The notes below the pieces were generated by a model. The model had not been told where the DNA came from and ran no database searches. It saw only the letters and a program-made list of their open reading frames with translations. DNA of 64,000 nucleotides. It comes from Gordonia sputi NBRC 100414 (GTDB lineage: Bacteria; Actinomycetota; Actinomycetes; Mycobacteriales; Mycobacteriaceae). This document shows, piece by piece, positions 1-9,196 of the stretch; position 1 is the first letter of the stretch; each line of letters starts with the position of its first letter. Both the position numbers and the translations under genes were made by a program. The stretch covers positions 1-64,000 of the forward strand of contig NZ_BAFC01000062.1 of NCBI RefSeq assembly GCF_000248055.1, given 5' to 3'.

Positions 1-544
1 TTTCATGTGGTGCACTTGGCCGCCGACAAGCTCACGGTGTGTCGCACAACGCGTGCAACAGGATACGTGCGGACACCGCGGCCGTAGCGGGGACCCGCTC
101 TACGGAATCCGCCGCCCTCTGCTCACTCGAATCGGCTTGTTGACCGACAAGCAGAAGACCCGCATCACCAACGGCCTCCAAGCGCGTGAGGAACATCTGG
201 CGGTCGCGGTCACCTACGCCGTCTATCAGGACCTGATCGACGCCTACGACCAGCCGCACAAGCGAGACGGGAAGATCGCGATGTACAAGCTGCTCAAACG
301 CATCCACACCGGCGTGCCAAAAGAACTCGCCGAACTCGCCCAACTCGGCCGCTCGCTGTGGGCTCGACGGACCGAGATCCTGGCCTACTTCGACACCGGC
401 GCCTCCAACGGGCCCGTCGAAGCGATCAACGGCCGCCTGGAACACCTACGCGGGATCGCGCTCGGCTTCCGCAACCTCAACCACTACATCTTGCGGTCAC
501 TCATCCACTCCGGCGGCCTGGCAGAACACCTACACGCACTCTGA
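1..544 (+). pseudogene. ISL3-family transposase, C-terminal part, frameshifted
   Basis: Residues such as GPVEAINGRLEHLRGIALGF near the C-terminus are the end of the DDE domain of ISL3 transposases (DDE_Tnp_ISL3). Reading from base 1 gives FHVVHLAADKLTVCR in frame 1. The family sequence then continues as QRVQQDTCGHRGRSGDPLYG in frame 2. The switch needs one extra A near position 46, so the gene is probably inactivated by a +1 insertion. The 5' part lies outside the window, and a sequencing error cannot be excluded from one read. Confidence 0.7.
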
Positions 545-557
545 ATCAGGAAGAGCC
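1..557 (+). mobile_element. Right end of an ISL3-family insertion sequence (partial)
   Basis: Cut off on the left by the window. It carries the C-terminal part of an ISL3-type transposase and ends with AATCAGGAAGAGCC (544-557), whose reverse complement starts GGCTCTTCC, the typical ISL3 terminal inverted repeat. The transposase stop codon overlaps this repeat. If the end is right, the 8 bases at 558-565 (AGCAAACC) would be the right copy of the target duplication; the left copy is outside the window. Confidence 0.75.
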
Positions 558-867
558 AGCAAACCTTGACGACATGGTGCAGGTAGTCGTGTCGTTCACG
601 CCGAATGAGGCCAGTCCGCAGATGTAGGCTGGAGTCGAGCCAACAGGTGGAGAAGATCGGCGAGTTGACGTCTAATCCTTACTGGACACTCACAATTGAT
701 CGCGATCTTCCTCTATCGAGCTCGTAGTTGTCCACGGCAACGAGGTCCTCGATGGCGGCGTGCACGCAATCGATTACCTCACCCAAGGACTGAGGACTTA
801 GAACGGGCTACACTGCTCACGTTGTTTATGATTCCGAATGTAAGTGAATCGACTGGGAGGTTGATCG
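558..867. other. Intergenic stretch between IS end and PD-(D/E)XK-like gene
   Basis: No convincing gene. The segment is less GC-rich than its surroundings. TACACT at 810-815 could be a -10 element for the gene starting at 868, but no matching -35 is obvious. Confidence 0.4.
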
Positions 868-1890
868 GTGGGGGACAATATTTTCACCAGTGAGCCGATG
901 CTGACACGAGCACTTGCCGCCGAGATCAGACAGCAGCCAGAAGAGTTCCTCGCGCTGTTGGCGAAACGCAGCAACAGAGTTGAATTGTTTAGTGCGAGAG
1001 TCGATCACGTTGAATGTGAAAGCGTCGCGAAGGTTGACATTCTAGTCAGGCTAACCGGTGGAGCAACGATCGGAATCGAGGCAAAACTCGACCACGAACT
1101 GCCAGGTATCCAGGTCGAGAAGCTGAAGGCCGCGGTGGATGATCTTTTTCTGCTGGTACTCGATCCGATCGACGCCGAAGACTATGTCAATCAAGTGTCC
1201 GGAGTTGTGACCTGGACAGAGATAATTTCCTCGTTTCGGGAATCTCGGATCTGGATAGCGGACATCGAATCACTCCCGCCTCAAAAGGTCGCGGTTGAGC
1301 GCGTCTTCCGCAAGCTCACACCTTCACTTCGCGAGGAACTCGGGCCGGGCTGGGACGTTCGCGTTGGGCGAGGAGGTAGCGGTATGTCGGCTATCACCGT
1401 CTGGAGCCCTAAACTGGCCGACCATCGGCAATTACGAGGACAGATTCAGGTCTCTGGGCGCGCGATGCCGGCGTCCGAAGACGACCTGCGGTTCGAGTTT
1501 CACGTCGGAGTTGAGACGCGAGATTCGCTGGCCGACTTCCCAGTTACCCAAGACACGGACACTGCGCCTGGGTGGGTGCACCATCTCCAGGTGCTGCGCG
1601 ACCAAGTGATTGGCGACGATACTGGTCGCTACAAGATTCGAACGAGTCCCTGTAAGAATGGCCAGAGCGGGGTTGGGAAGAACAAGTTGGGGCTCGTTGC
1701 CAAGTTCCTACCTGAAACACCGTGGATCGCGCAGGGTTACTTCGACTGGTCGCTCGGCCCGAAGTCGCAGCCAGTCGACTCCGCCGGATTGCCCGATTTA
1801 GCTGATTCAGCCGCAACACTTTTTCGGGATTGGTACTCAGCGTCAATAGCAGGGTCACGGCAAAGTCCTTTCAGTTCTGGTGAGGAGTAG
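868..1890 (+). CDS. PD-(D/E)XK nuclease-like protein, C-terminus altered by IS insertion
   Basis: GTG start at 868 with GGAGG at 856-860 gives ideal spacing. The roughly 340-residue protein has the core of a PD-(D/E)XK fold: Asp57 (KVDILV), then Glu71-x-Lys73 (IEAK) and Gln82 on the following helix. This predicts a Mg-dependent nuclease or a nuclease-derived protein. Function beyond that is unknown; the C-terminal two thirds match no family I recognise. An ISAs1 element inserted at 1849/1850 replaced the original ending. Before insertion the frame would have run across the target site to GSVPNSP and a TAA just after it, so only the last dozen residues differ and the protein may still be functional. 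It sits at the edge of a restriction-modification island, which suggests phage defence (inference). Confidence 0.6.
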   Translation: MGDNIFTSEPMLTRALAAEIRQQPEEFLALLAKRSNRVELFSARVDHVECESVAKVDILVRLTGGATIGIEAKLDHELPGIQVEKLKAAVDDLFLLVLDPIDAEDYVNQVSGVVTWTEIISSFRESRIWIADIESLPPQKVAVERVFRKLTPSLREELGPGWDVRVGRGGSGMSAITVWSPKLADHRQLRGQIQVSGRAMPASEDDLRFEFHVGVETRDSLADFPVTQDTDTAPGWVHHLQVLRDQVIGDDTGRYKIRTSPCKNGQSGVGKNKLGLVAKFLPETPWIAQGYFDWSLGPKSQPVDSAGLPDLADSAATLFRDWYSASIAGSRQSPFSSGEE

Positions 1891-3179
1891 TTTTATGGCT
1901 CGTTCGGGTGCTCTGGCGGTGTGACGTAGGGCCGCAGCGATGTTGGTATGTCCGGCGTTGCGCAGGATGGCGATGGCCAGGTTGCGCAGCGTGGCCATCA
2001 CCCGGGGTCCGGCGCCTGTTCGGATACGGGAGGCGTCCTCGCCGAACGTCACGTCGCGCACGTAGTGCAGACGGTTCTCGATACCCCAGTGGCCCTGTAC
2101 CCAGTCGGCGATCAGGTGCGGTTGGGCGGCGAGCATGTCGAGATCGCTGATGAGGTAGACGATTTCGACGGTTCGTTTGCCTTTGATGGTGCGGGTGCGG
2201 CGGATCTGGATGACTTGGCCGACGTGGTCGAATCCGACCATCTGGGCGGGCACTTCCACAGCTTTGATGGTGTGGGTGACGCGTCGGCCACGAGAGGTAT
2301 CGGTGGTCGTGTAGCTGCCGATCTTGTTCCACCGCAACGATTTCAACTGATCGTAGAGGGTGGGTTGATTGCGCTTGACACACATCACGAAGTGCCCGCC
2401 GCGATCAACGATGTAGTCGGCTGTCGCGCGTTGGGTATGGAGCGCGTCGACGGTGACGACCATGTCGGTGATGTCGATCGGGTCGAGCAGATCGATCAGT
2501 TTGGGGATCTCGTTGGTCTTCGCGCCGACCGCGACCTGACCGATCACCGCTCCCGACTCGTGATCCATCGCGGCGAGCAGATGCGGTCGATCCCCAGCGT
2601 CATCGACGCTACCGCGCAACGTCTTGCCGTCGACTGCAACGATCCGTCGACCGTCAATACTGCTGAACTGCAATCCCATCCACGAGTTGGCGATCTTGTC
2701 GAAGGTGTCGCCGTCGACGCGTTCGAGGGTGCGGCGGATTGTTGATTCCGAGGGCACACCGGCACTGGAGTCGAGCGCGGCCAAGACCTCGACGCCGGCA
2801 TCGGCGGCCTAATCGCCGATCGCAGAAAACGACCGGGCGCCGCTGAGTACCGCGGTGGCGGCGACGACCAGAATTTCCAGGAGAGGGTGTCGGACGCCGC
2901 GCCGTTTGCGCGGATCGGGAATGGTCGCCAACGCGTCGACGATCTCCCGGGGTGCAGCGGGCACCTCGGCCAACTCGCCGAGCAGGGGGTCGCTGTCATC
3001 GATGACATGGATAGGGGACACTGAACGGGCGAGCATGACCGGCTTTCGACAGGTGATTGTGTGAGAACTTCCATCCTCGAACACCTGGTCATGCTCGCCC
3101 CACACGACACACCGGTCACACCAAACTCACACGTAACAGCTGGTCAGGCTGTTCCTATACCGACTTTGCCGTGACCCTG
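1850..3179. mobile_element. Complete ISAs1-family insertion sequence
   Basis: Perfect 18-bp terminal inverted repeats, CAGGGTCACGGCAAAGTC at 1850-1867 and its reverse complement at 3162-3179, enclose 1330 bp. The element is flanked by identical 10-bp direct repeats, GCGTCAATAG at 1840-1849 and 3180-3189, which is the target duplication expected for ISAs1. Intact repeats and an identical duplication suggest a fairly recent insertion. The single gene inside, read from the minus strand, is interrupted by a nonsense codon. Confidence 0.93.
1855..3105 (-). pseudogene. ISAs1-family transposase broken by a TAG codon
   Basis: The N-terminal part (2812-3105) carries the DDE_Tnp_1-associated domain, with IPDPRKRRGVRHPLLEIL and SFSAIGD. 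The C-terminal part (1855-2808) has the DDE domain: VDGKTLRGS, VTVDALHTQ, HWGIENRLHYVRDVTFGED. Both lie in one frame, separated only by TAG at 2809-2811. Relatives have Trp here (IGDWAAD), so a single TGG to TAG change explains the break. The GTG at 3105 is the first possible start. The element probably cannot move without a partner copy or stop-codon readthrough. Confidence 0.88.
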
Positions 3180-3189
3180 GCGTCAATAG

Positions 3190-4053
3190 GGAGCGTCCCC
3201 AATTCGCCGTAATGAGCACGGCGGCAACATCTGTTGCTTCCCGAGTTCGCACGTGAAACCGGGTGAGCTGCACTTCGGACTACTACGACGGATCGATAAA
3301 CGCTGAGGCGGACTCGGTATAGCTTCGTCCAACGACATCCGTCGGTGCCGATTAGGGTCCTTCAATCGTGCGATTCATCCCGCACCGGCAAGCTTGGAGC
3401 ACTGATGCTCACGCATCCCCGAATCTCCGTGACGTGCGATTGCTCGAGAGTTCTCTGATCCCAACGAACTGCTCGGCGGGACAGTCTCACTTCCGTGAGA
3501 AGTCGAGCACCGGAGGCCGCACGAATAGTCGGGTCGATCCATTAGGTGATCGAGGCGTTCCGTCAGTGCCGTCGAACTCGGAAACGAGGAACCAAGTTTG
3601 AGCGCCGATGGTCGCTACCTCGACCTATGCTGAGACAGCAGTACGACGGGGCGTGGCGGTGGATGAACTGGGACGGCGATAAAGGCAAGCTCGCTACCGT
3701 GATCGACCTTGTCGCCCGCGAACGCGAGTGTCGAGTGCACGGCGATCCAACGCAGGTCGACGAGCGCACGCATACGCTTCGCAAGGAAGACATCGGACTC
3801 CAACATCTATGCAAACTGACAAAGGACGCACGTACCGACCTCAAAAACACACTACAGGACCGCACGTTGCCAAATCCCCGATAGGTACCTACACGCCGTC
3901 GCCAGCCGACCGGCGATCGTGCCGGGTGGGCGACCGGCTTACGGACGCGGCAACCCAAAGCCACGGCACGCGTTTTTGCGTTCGGAGACCAAACGGACGG
4001 TTTCAGACTGTCCCTGCGGATTCTGTCGGCCACAAGCCATAAAGTTGAGCACC
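3190..4053. other. Stretch without a supported gene between IS and ATPase gene
   Basis: The first 22 bases complete the disrupted C-terminus of the upstream gene. An open frame at 3546-3884 (+) encodes 112 mostly charged residues (RQQYDGAWRWMNWDG at its centre) but has no ribosome site and no family I recognise. It may be a remnant. Nothing else is supported. Confidence 0.4.
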
Positions 4054-6228
4054 ATGGAGAACCTGAACGTTGCACTGAAGAACTGTCACGGCATCCGGGA
4101 GGTCGATGCGGCCTTCGACTTTCGGGAAGGCAATGCCGTGGCGATCTACGCGCCCAACGGCACAATGAAGACATCTTTCGCGAGGACTTTTAAGGACCTC
4201 GCCGCCGGCCACGACTCATCCGATCACGTTTTCCCGGACCGCCGCACAGATCGCAGCATCACCGATGAAAACGGCACCGACCTGGATCCGAAGGATGTAG
4301 TCGTTGTTCTGTCCTACGACGAGGATCTCGGTCCCACGGAGTCGACGTCGACCCTCCTGGTGAATCCGGAGCTGAGGAAGGAGTATGAGCACCTCCAGGC
4401 TGAACTCATGGGTGCTCGCGACGAACTCGTAGCAGCACTAAAGGCGGAGTCCGGAACCAAGCGAGACGTGATCACCGCGCTGTCACGGGTGTTCACCCAG
4501 CAAGATGACAAATTTTTTGATTCGTTGGTGCGCATCGAGTACGAGGTTATGCAAATGCATAGCGCGGAGTTCGCTGGCATTCCATACGATGTGCTATTCA
4601 ACGAAAAGCTCGATCCTATACTTCGCACGGCGGGCGTACAGGCGGAGTTGGCCAATTACGTGGGGCGGCTGAACGAGCTTCTCGATCAGTCGGAGTTTTT
4701 CAGCAAAGGATCATTCACGTTCTATAACGCAGCGAATGTTACCAAGAGTCTCGGAGACAATCACTTCTTCGCAGCGAACCACTCGCTTACTCTGAGGGGC
4801 GACGGAGCGTCTCGCACCGTAACGAGTGAGGCCGACCTACAGGAATTGATCGAGGACGAAAAACGTCAGATCACTGACGACCCTGCGCTTCGCAAGAAGT
4901 TTGAAGCCGTCGAGAAGGCTGTCCAAAAGAACGCCGATACCCGAAAGTTCCTGGATTTCATTGCGACTCACGAGGAGTTGCTCCCGGAGTTCGAGAATGT
5001 CGACAAATTTCAGCAAGACGTCTGGATCTCATATCTCAAGGCGCACGAGGCCCTGTTCCAACGCGCAGTGACGTGCTACAAGACCACTGAGAGCCGCCGC
5101 AGGGAGATTGAGCGGCAGGCAGCGGTGGAGAGGACCCAATGGGAGAGGGTCATTGAGATCTTCAACGAGCGGTTCTTCGTGCCCTTCCGCCTGAGCGCGG
5201 AGAACAAGCATCGAGTGGCGCTCGGCCAAGAAACGATGCTTAAGTTGGTCTTCGAGTTCGAAGAAGGCGGGGAGTCTGCGGGCGTTGAACGAGCCGACCT
5301 ACTGTCGATTCTTAGTAATGGCGAAAAGAAGGCCCTCTACATCCTCAATGTTCTGTTCGAGATGGAGGCAAGGAAGGCTGCAGGGCGCGAGACCGTCTTT
5401 GTGATTGACGACCTCGCTGACTCGTTCGACTACAAGAATAAGTACGCCATCGTGCAGTATTTGAAGGAGATGGCTGACCAGGCGAGTTTCAAGCTCGTTC
5501 TCCTGACCCACAACTTCGACTTCTTCCGGACCTTGGTCAGTCGGGGCGTCGTGGGTTACAAGCGATGCTTTATGGCTCAGAAGGGCGAGGGGAAGGTCGT
5601 ATTGAATCAGGCCGAGCATGTCAATAATCCCTTCATCCGCGGTTTCAAGAAGAACTTCTTTACCGTTGGCATGCAGCGGATCGCCTCGATTCCGTTTGTG
5701 AGGAACATCCTGGAATACACGAGAGGAGACGATGATGCCGACTACCTGACGCTGACGTCGCTGCTCCACTGGAAGAACGAGACTCCCACGATAACCAATG
5801 CGGACCTCGATCGGATCTTCAGCAGCACCTTTGTCGGTCAGGAGAGCCGCGCGTGGCAGTTGCCGGACACCACCGTGGTCGATCTGCTGTTCGGTCAAGC
5901 TGACCAGGCGCTCGCGGCTGCGGAAGGCATAAATTTCGAGAACAAGATCGTTCTTTCGATCGCAACCCGAATGCTTGCCGAAAAGCACATGGTCGCCGAA
6001 CTGAATGATCCTAACTTCACAGATGCGATCCCGAAGAATCAGACGCAGGCAATTTATCAAGCTTATAGGCGCCGCGGTCTCGGCACCCAACAGTCAATGG
6101 AAACGCTGGACAGTGTTGTCCTGATGACGCCCGAGAACATTCATGTCAATTCATTCATGTACGAGCCCATAATTGATATGTCTGACGCTGCGTTGCGGGA
6201 TCTCTACAGCCGTGTCAAGACACTCTGA
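4054..6228 (+). CDS. Large AAA_13-like ATP-binding protein (RloC/PrrC-type ATPase fold)
   Basis: A 724-residue ABC-class ATPase. It has a P-loop at residues 33-41 (APNGTMKTS), a long helical middle (about 100-400) as in SMC/Rad50-like proteins, an ABC signature LSNGEKKAL near residue 418, Walker B VFVIDDLADSFD near 447, and a switch histidine in LLTHNFDFF near 490. The same layout is found in the AAA_13 family (PF13166), which includes the anticodon-nuclease ATPases PrrC and RloC and many uncharacterised defence proteins. I see no clear HEPN or nuclease motif in the roughly 200-residue C-terminal extension. ATG 4054 is chosen because homology-like sequence (NVALKNCHGIREV) starts there; the frame is open further upstream. 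Its place beside type III Mod and Res genes suggests an accessory defence role. Confidence 0.7.
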   Translation: MENLNVALKNCHGIREVDAAFDFREGNAVAIYAPNGTMKTSFARTFKDLAAGHDSSDHVFPDRRTDRSITDENGTDLDPKDVVVVLSYDEDLGPTESTSTLLVNPELRKEYEHLQAELMGARDELVAALKAESGTKRDVITALSRVFTQQDDKFFDSLVRIEYEVMQMHSAEFAGIPYDVLFNEKLDPILRTAGVQAELANYVGRLNELLDQSEFFSKGSFTFYNAANVTKSLGDNHFFAANHSLTLRGDGASRTVTSEADLQELIEDEKRQITDDPALRKKFEAVEKAVQKNADTRKFLDFIATHEELLPEFENVDKFQQDVWISYLKAHEALFQRAVTCYKTTESRRREIERQAAVERTQWERVIEIFNERFFVPFRLSAENKHRVALGQETMLKLVFEFEEGGESAGVERADLLSILSNGEKKALYILNVLFEMEARKAAGRETVFVIDDLADSFDYKNKYAIVQYLKEMADQASFKLVLLTHNFDFFRTLVSRGVVGYKRCFMAQKGEGKVVLNQAEHVNNPFIRGFKKNFFTVGMQRIASIPFVRNILEYTRGDDDADYLTLTSLLHWKNETPTITNADLDRIFSSTFVGQESRAWQLPDTTVVDLLFGQADQALAAAEGINFENKIVLSIATRMLAEKHMVAELNDPNFTDAIPKNQTQAIYQAYRRRGLGTQQSMETLDSVVLMTPENIHVNSFMYEPIIDMSDAALRDLYSRVKTL

Positions 6229-7055
6229 GTGGCAGAGTATGAGTAGTCAGCCGATACTCAGGGACATCCGACGCGCAGCGAGCCGTCGGTAGCCGCTCCA
6301 CGCTGCGCTTTGCGACACGGTTCCGTCCCAAGAATCTCGAAGTGCGCCGATAGTTCGAGCGATCAGTTAGTTGCGGCTCCGGTGGAGCAGCCGTGCTCCC
6401 TCCCGATCTGGGTCGCCCATTCGCGCCCGAAGGAGCGCATCGCCGCCGATTGGTCGACCTCCCGGGCGCGCGATTGACCGCGAGGCCACCTCGGCTTGGA
6501 GCATGCTCCGCGCGGGTGACGCGGAGCAGCAATCGCCACCGAATCGGGGCAACGGCGGCACACTTCGACGTCAGCGCAGTGCTACGGCGAGGATCGCGTG
6601 CGCACCCGGCTAGAGCTCAACCAGACCGCGGGCGCGAGCAGAATCAGCAGTTCGGTGTTGAGCCGGGTCGAGCGCGTCGAACGCGATGACCGCCGCCCGC
6701 GGAACTGATTGCTGCCTCGCGTTCAAGGATGCGGCGGAAACTGCTCAGCGACTGGATCTCGCGCCATGCTCAAGGTGCGGTGCCCGAGCTGGATCAGGGT
6801 GATGACGCCCTCGCGCATTAGCCCGGAGGGAATGGGGTTCTCGACATGCGCGGCGCCTGGATGGTGTCCAGGATCGTGAGCAACTGGTCCGGTTCCGTGC
6901 GGCGGATCGTAGGACGGAACCGGCATGCATCGCGAGGGATCTCCCGGTGCTGGTGAATCCACTGCGGCACCGACGGATGCGTTGCTAGGGCCCTCCTCGT
7001 CCCCGCCGTAAGGTAGTTCCCGCAGCAGTCACAGAAGGTCATTGAGGGCGAGGGC
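6229..7055. other. 827-bp gap between ATPase gene and mod
   Basis: No open frame here has a start, ribosome site and recognisable domain. A minus-strand stretch around 6720-7000 reads sensibly in two adjoining frames (PDQLLTILDTIQAPRMSRTP, then MREGVITLIQLGHRTLSMA), which could be a decayed gene of unknown family. The promoter of the mod-res operon should lie near the right end. Confidence 0.35.
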
Positions 7056-9194
7056 ATGGCGAGGCACACAGGTCGGCTCGAACTTACGTGGACGGACAAG
7101 GACCGGGCGCTCCTTTCGACCGGTGATGGCAAGTACGACTACACCTTCACTGACCATGACGACCCCCGCGTCCGCGAAGTGCGACTCCTACGCGAGGTCG
7201 ATCGGATCGAAGCCCCCACTCCGGCGGATCGACCCAATGACCTTCCCGAGCCAACCGTGGATAACCTCTTGATCACGGGCGATGCCATGCATGCTCTCGA
7301 TGCGCTAGCGAAGACACCTGAGTGGGCGGCGAAGTATCGGGGCAAGGTCAAGCTCGTCTACATCGACCCGCCCTTCAACACCGGTCAGGCGTTTACTCAG
7401 TACGAGGACAACATCGAGCATTCGATCTGGCTCACCATGCTCCGAGACCGGCTACGGCAGATCAAGCCTCTGCTTTCGAAGGACGGGTCGGTGTGGGTGC
7501 ATCTCGACCATGTTGAGGTGCACCGCTGCCGGTCCGTGATGGACGAGATTCTCGGTTCGGATAACTTTGCTGCAGAAGTGGCGTGGCAGAAAGCTGACTC
7601 GACTCGGAACGATGCAAAGACGCTGTCGGTGGACCACGACACGCTGCTCGTCTATCGGGCGTCTCCCGAGTGGAGCCCCAACCGCCTTCCGAGAACCGCT
7701 GAGTCCGACGCGCGATTCTCCTCGCCAGACCGAGACCCGCGGCCGTGGTTCGACGACAACCCCACTGCCCCAGGGGCCAAGACCCACCAAGGCATGGTCT
7801 ACGCCATCGAGCACCCGATGACGGGCGAGCTTGTCTATCCCGCTCGTGGTCGTTGTTGGTGGACTCAACAGTCTCAGATCCTCGAGATCATGAACGAGTA
7901 CGCGCCGTATGAACTTCGCGACTTGGGCGACGTTCACAAGCGCGCTGAACTGTGTGGCGTCAAGCCCGACGACGTTCGGCAGAACGTAATGGCGGTAGCG
8001 CTGTCCGTTCCACTCGCAGAAGCTCGCGTCTGCGCGCGCGAACGGTACGACCAGGGGGCGTGGCCGCAGATCCTGCTCCGGTCCGGCGGTGAAGGCGGAT
8101 TGGGCCGTAAGGCCTACGTGCCGAACAAGGGCCTTGTCGCCTCCACCTGGTGGACCAACGACCTAGTCGGCCACAACCGCGAGGCCAAGGCCGAAGTCAA
8201 GGCGATCTTTCCGAATCTGAACGCCTTCGCCACCCCGAAGCCTGAACGACTCTTGGAACGCGTCATTCAGATCGGGAGCGATCCGGGCGACATCGTGTTG
8301 GATTGCTTCGCCGGCTCCGGGACTACAGCCGCGGTAGCCCACAAGATGGGGCGCCGCTGGGTCACTAGTGAGTTGATCGCCGACACCGTCGAGGCGTTCA
8401 CCAAGGCCCGGCTGATTCGGGTGCTCAAGGGCGACGACCCTGGAGGCGTGACGACCTCATCCGTGCGCGTAGCAGCGAACGGTGTTTCACTCCCGCTGGA
8501 TGTAGACCCCAAAGCTGCGCAGCAATTCCAGACAACCCTCGGGCGCGTACTCGGCAACCCTCCCGCAGAAGGCGATGATCTTGAAGCGCCGCCGCTGACG
8601 CTGAACCCCGCGAAGGTGTTGGCCGGTGCTGTTCGGGATGCACAGAAGCGAGGCGAACTCAGTCTCGGCGCTGACGACATCGCCACCCTGCTTACTCTTC
8701 TGCGGCAGGTCGGCAACGACGGGGCGTTGTCGGAGGTCGACATCACCAAATCGGTCAAGACCGAGCTGAACAGGAGGACTCGCACGCGAGACGCGGTCAC
8801 AGTCAAGTGGCACGGCGGTGGCGGGTTCACCCACCTCGAGGTGGCTCCGTCGATGTACGAGGTGGACGACGAAGACGGTGATGTTTATCTGTCCCCGGAA
8901 GCAGTCAACGGAGTGTGGTCGCGGTCGGTAGCGGCACAGTTGAAGTTCACATTCACGCCCGACCACCCGGTGTTCTGCGGTGTCCGAGGTCGTCAGAGGC
9001 TTGTCGTCGTGGACGGCGTCGCGGACGAGATCGTTGTACGCACGGTGGTCGAGCAGCTCGGAGTCAAGGAAAGAGCAGTGGTGGTAGCGAAAGTGGTGCT
9101 CCCAGAAGCGCAGACGCTGCTGACGGAGCTGTCCCCTGGGTCACGCCTGAGGAAGGCGCCGCGGGATCTGTTCCCGAAAAGGACGGTGAAGTGA
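7056..9194 (+). CDS. mod: Type III restriction-modification methyltransferase (Mod)
   Basis: A 712-residue N6-adenine DNA methyltransferase of the beta class. The catalytic motif IV DPPFNTG is at residues 104-110, ahead of the AdoMet motif FAGSGTT near 418-424; this order is typical of type III Mod proteins. The region between them should hold the target-recognition domain (contains QGMVYAIEHPMTGE and GLVASTWWTND). The protein would bind the recognition site and methylate one adenine, and form the Mod-Res complex with the next gene. The stop at 9192-9194 lies 2 bases before the res start, so the two are co-transcribed and probably translationally coupled. ATG 7056 gives the usual N-terminus. 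Confidence 0.88.
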   Translation: MARHTGRLELTWTDKDRALLSTGDGKYDYTFTDHDDPRVREVRLLREVDRIEAPTPADRPNDLPEPTVDNLLITGDAMHALDALAKTPEWAAKYRGKVKLVYIDPPFNTGQAFTQYEDNIEHSIWLTMLRDRLRQIKPLLSKDGSVWVHLDHVEVHRCRSVMDEILGSDNFAAEVAWQKADSTRNDAKTLSVDHDTLLVYRASPEWSPNRLPRTAESDARFSSPDRDPRPWFDDNPTAPGAKTHQGMVYAIEHPMTGELVYPARGRCWWTQQSQILEIMNEYAPYELRDLGDVHKRAELCGVKPDDVRQNVMAVALSVPLAEARVCARERYDQGAWPQILLRSGGEGGLGRKAYVPNKGLVASTWWTNDLVGHNREAKAEVKAIFPNLNAFATPKPERLLERVIQIGSDPGDIVLDCFAGSGTTAAVAHKMGRRWVTSELIADTVEAFTKARLIRVLKGDDPGGVTTSSVRVAANGVSLPLDVDPKAAQQFQTTLGRVLGNPPAEGDDLEAPPLTLNPAKVLAGAVRDAQKRGELSLGADDIATLLTLLRQVGNDGALSEVDITKSVKTELNRRTRTRDAVTVKWHGGGGFTHLEVAPSMYEVDDEDGDVYLSPEAVNGVWSRSVAAQLKFTFTPDHPVFCGVRGRQRLVVVDGVADEIVVRTVVEQLGVKERAVVVAKVVLPEAQTLLTELSPGSRLRKAPRDLFPKRTVK

Positions 9195-9196
9195 CT

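Noticed and set aside
1948-2745. Plus-strand 265-codon frame inside the ISAs1 element.
   Set aside because: Antisense to the transposase, with no domain or ribosome site.
3546-3884. 112-codon frame between the IS and the AAA_13-like ATPase as an antitoxin-like small gene.
   Set aside because: No ribosome site, weak GTG start and no family match; kept only as a note in the gap entry.
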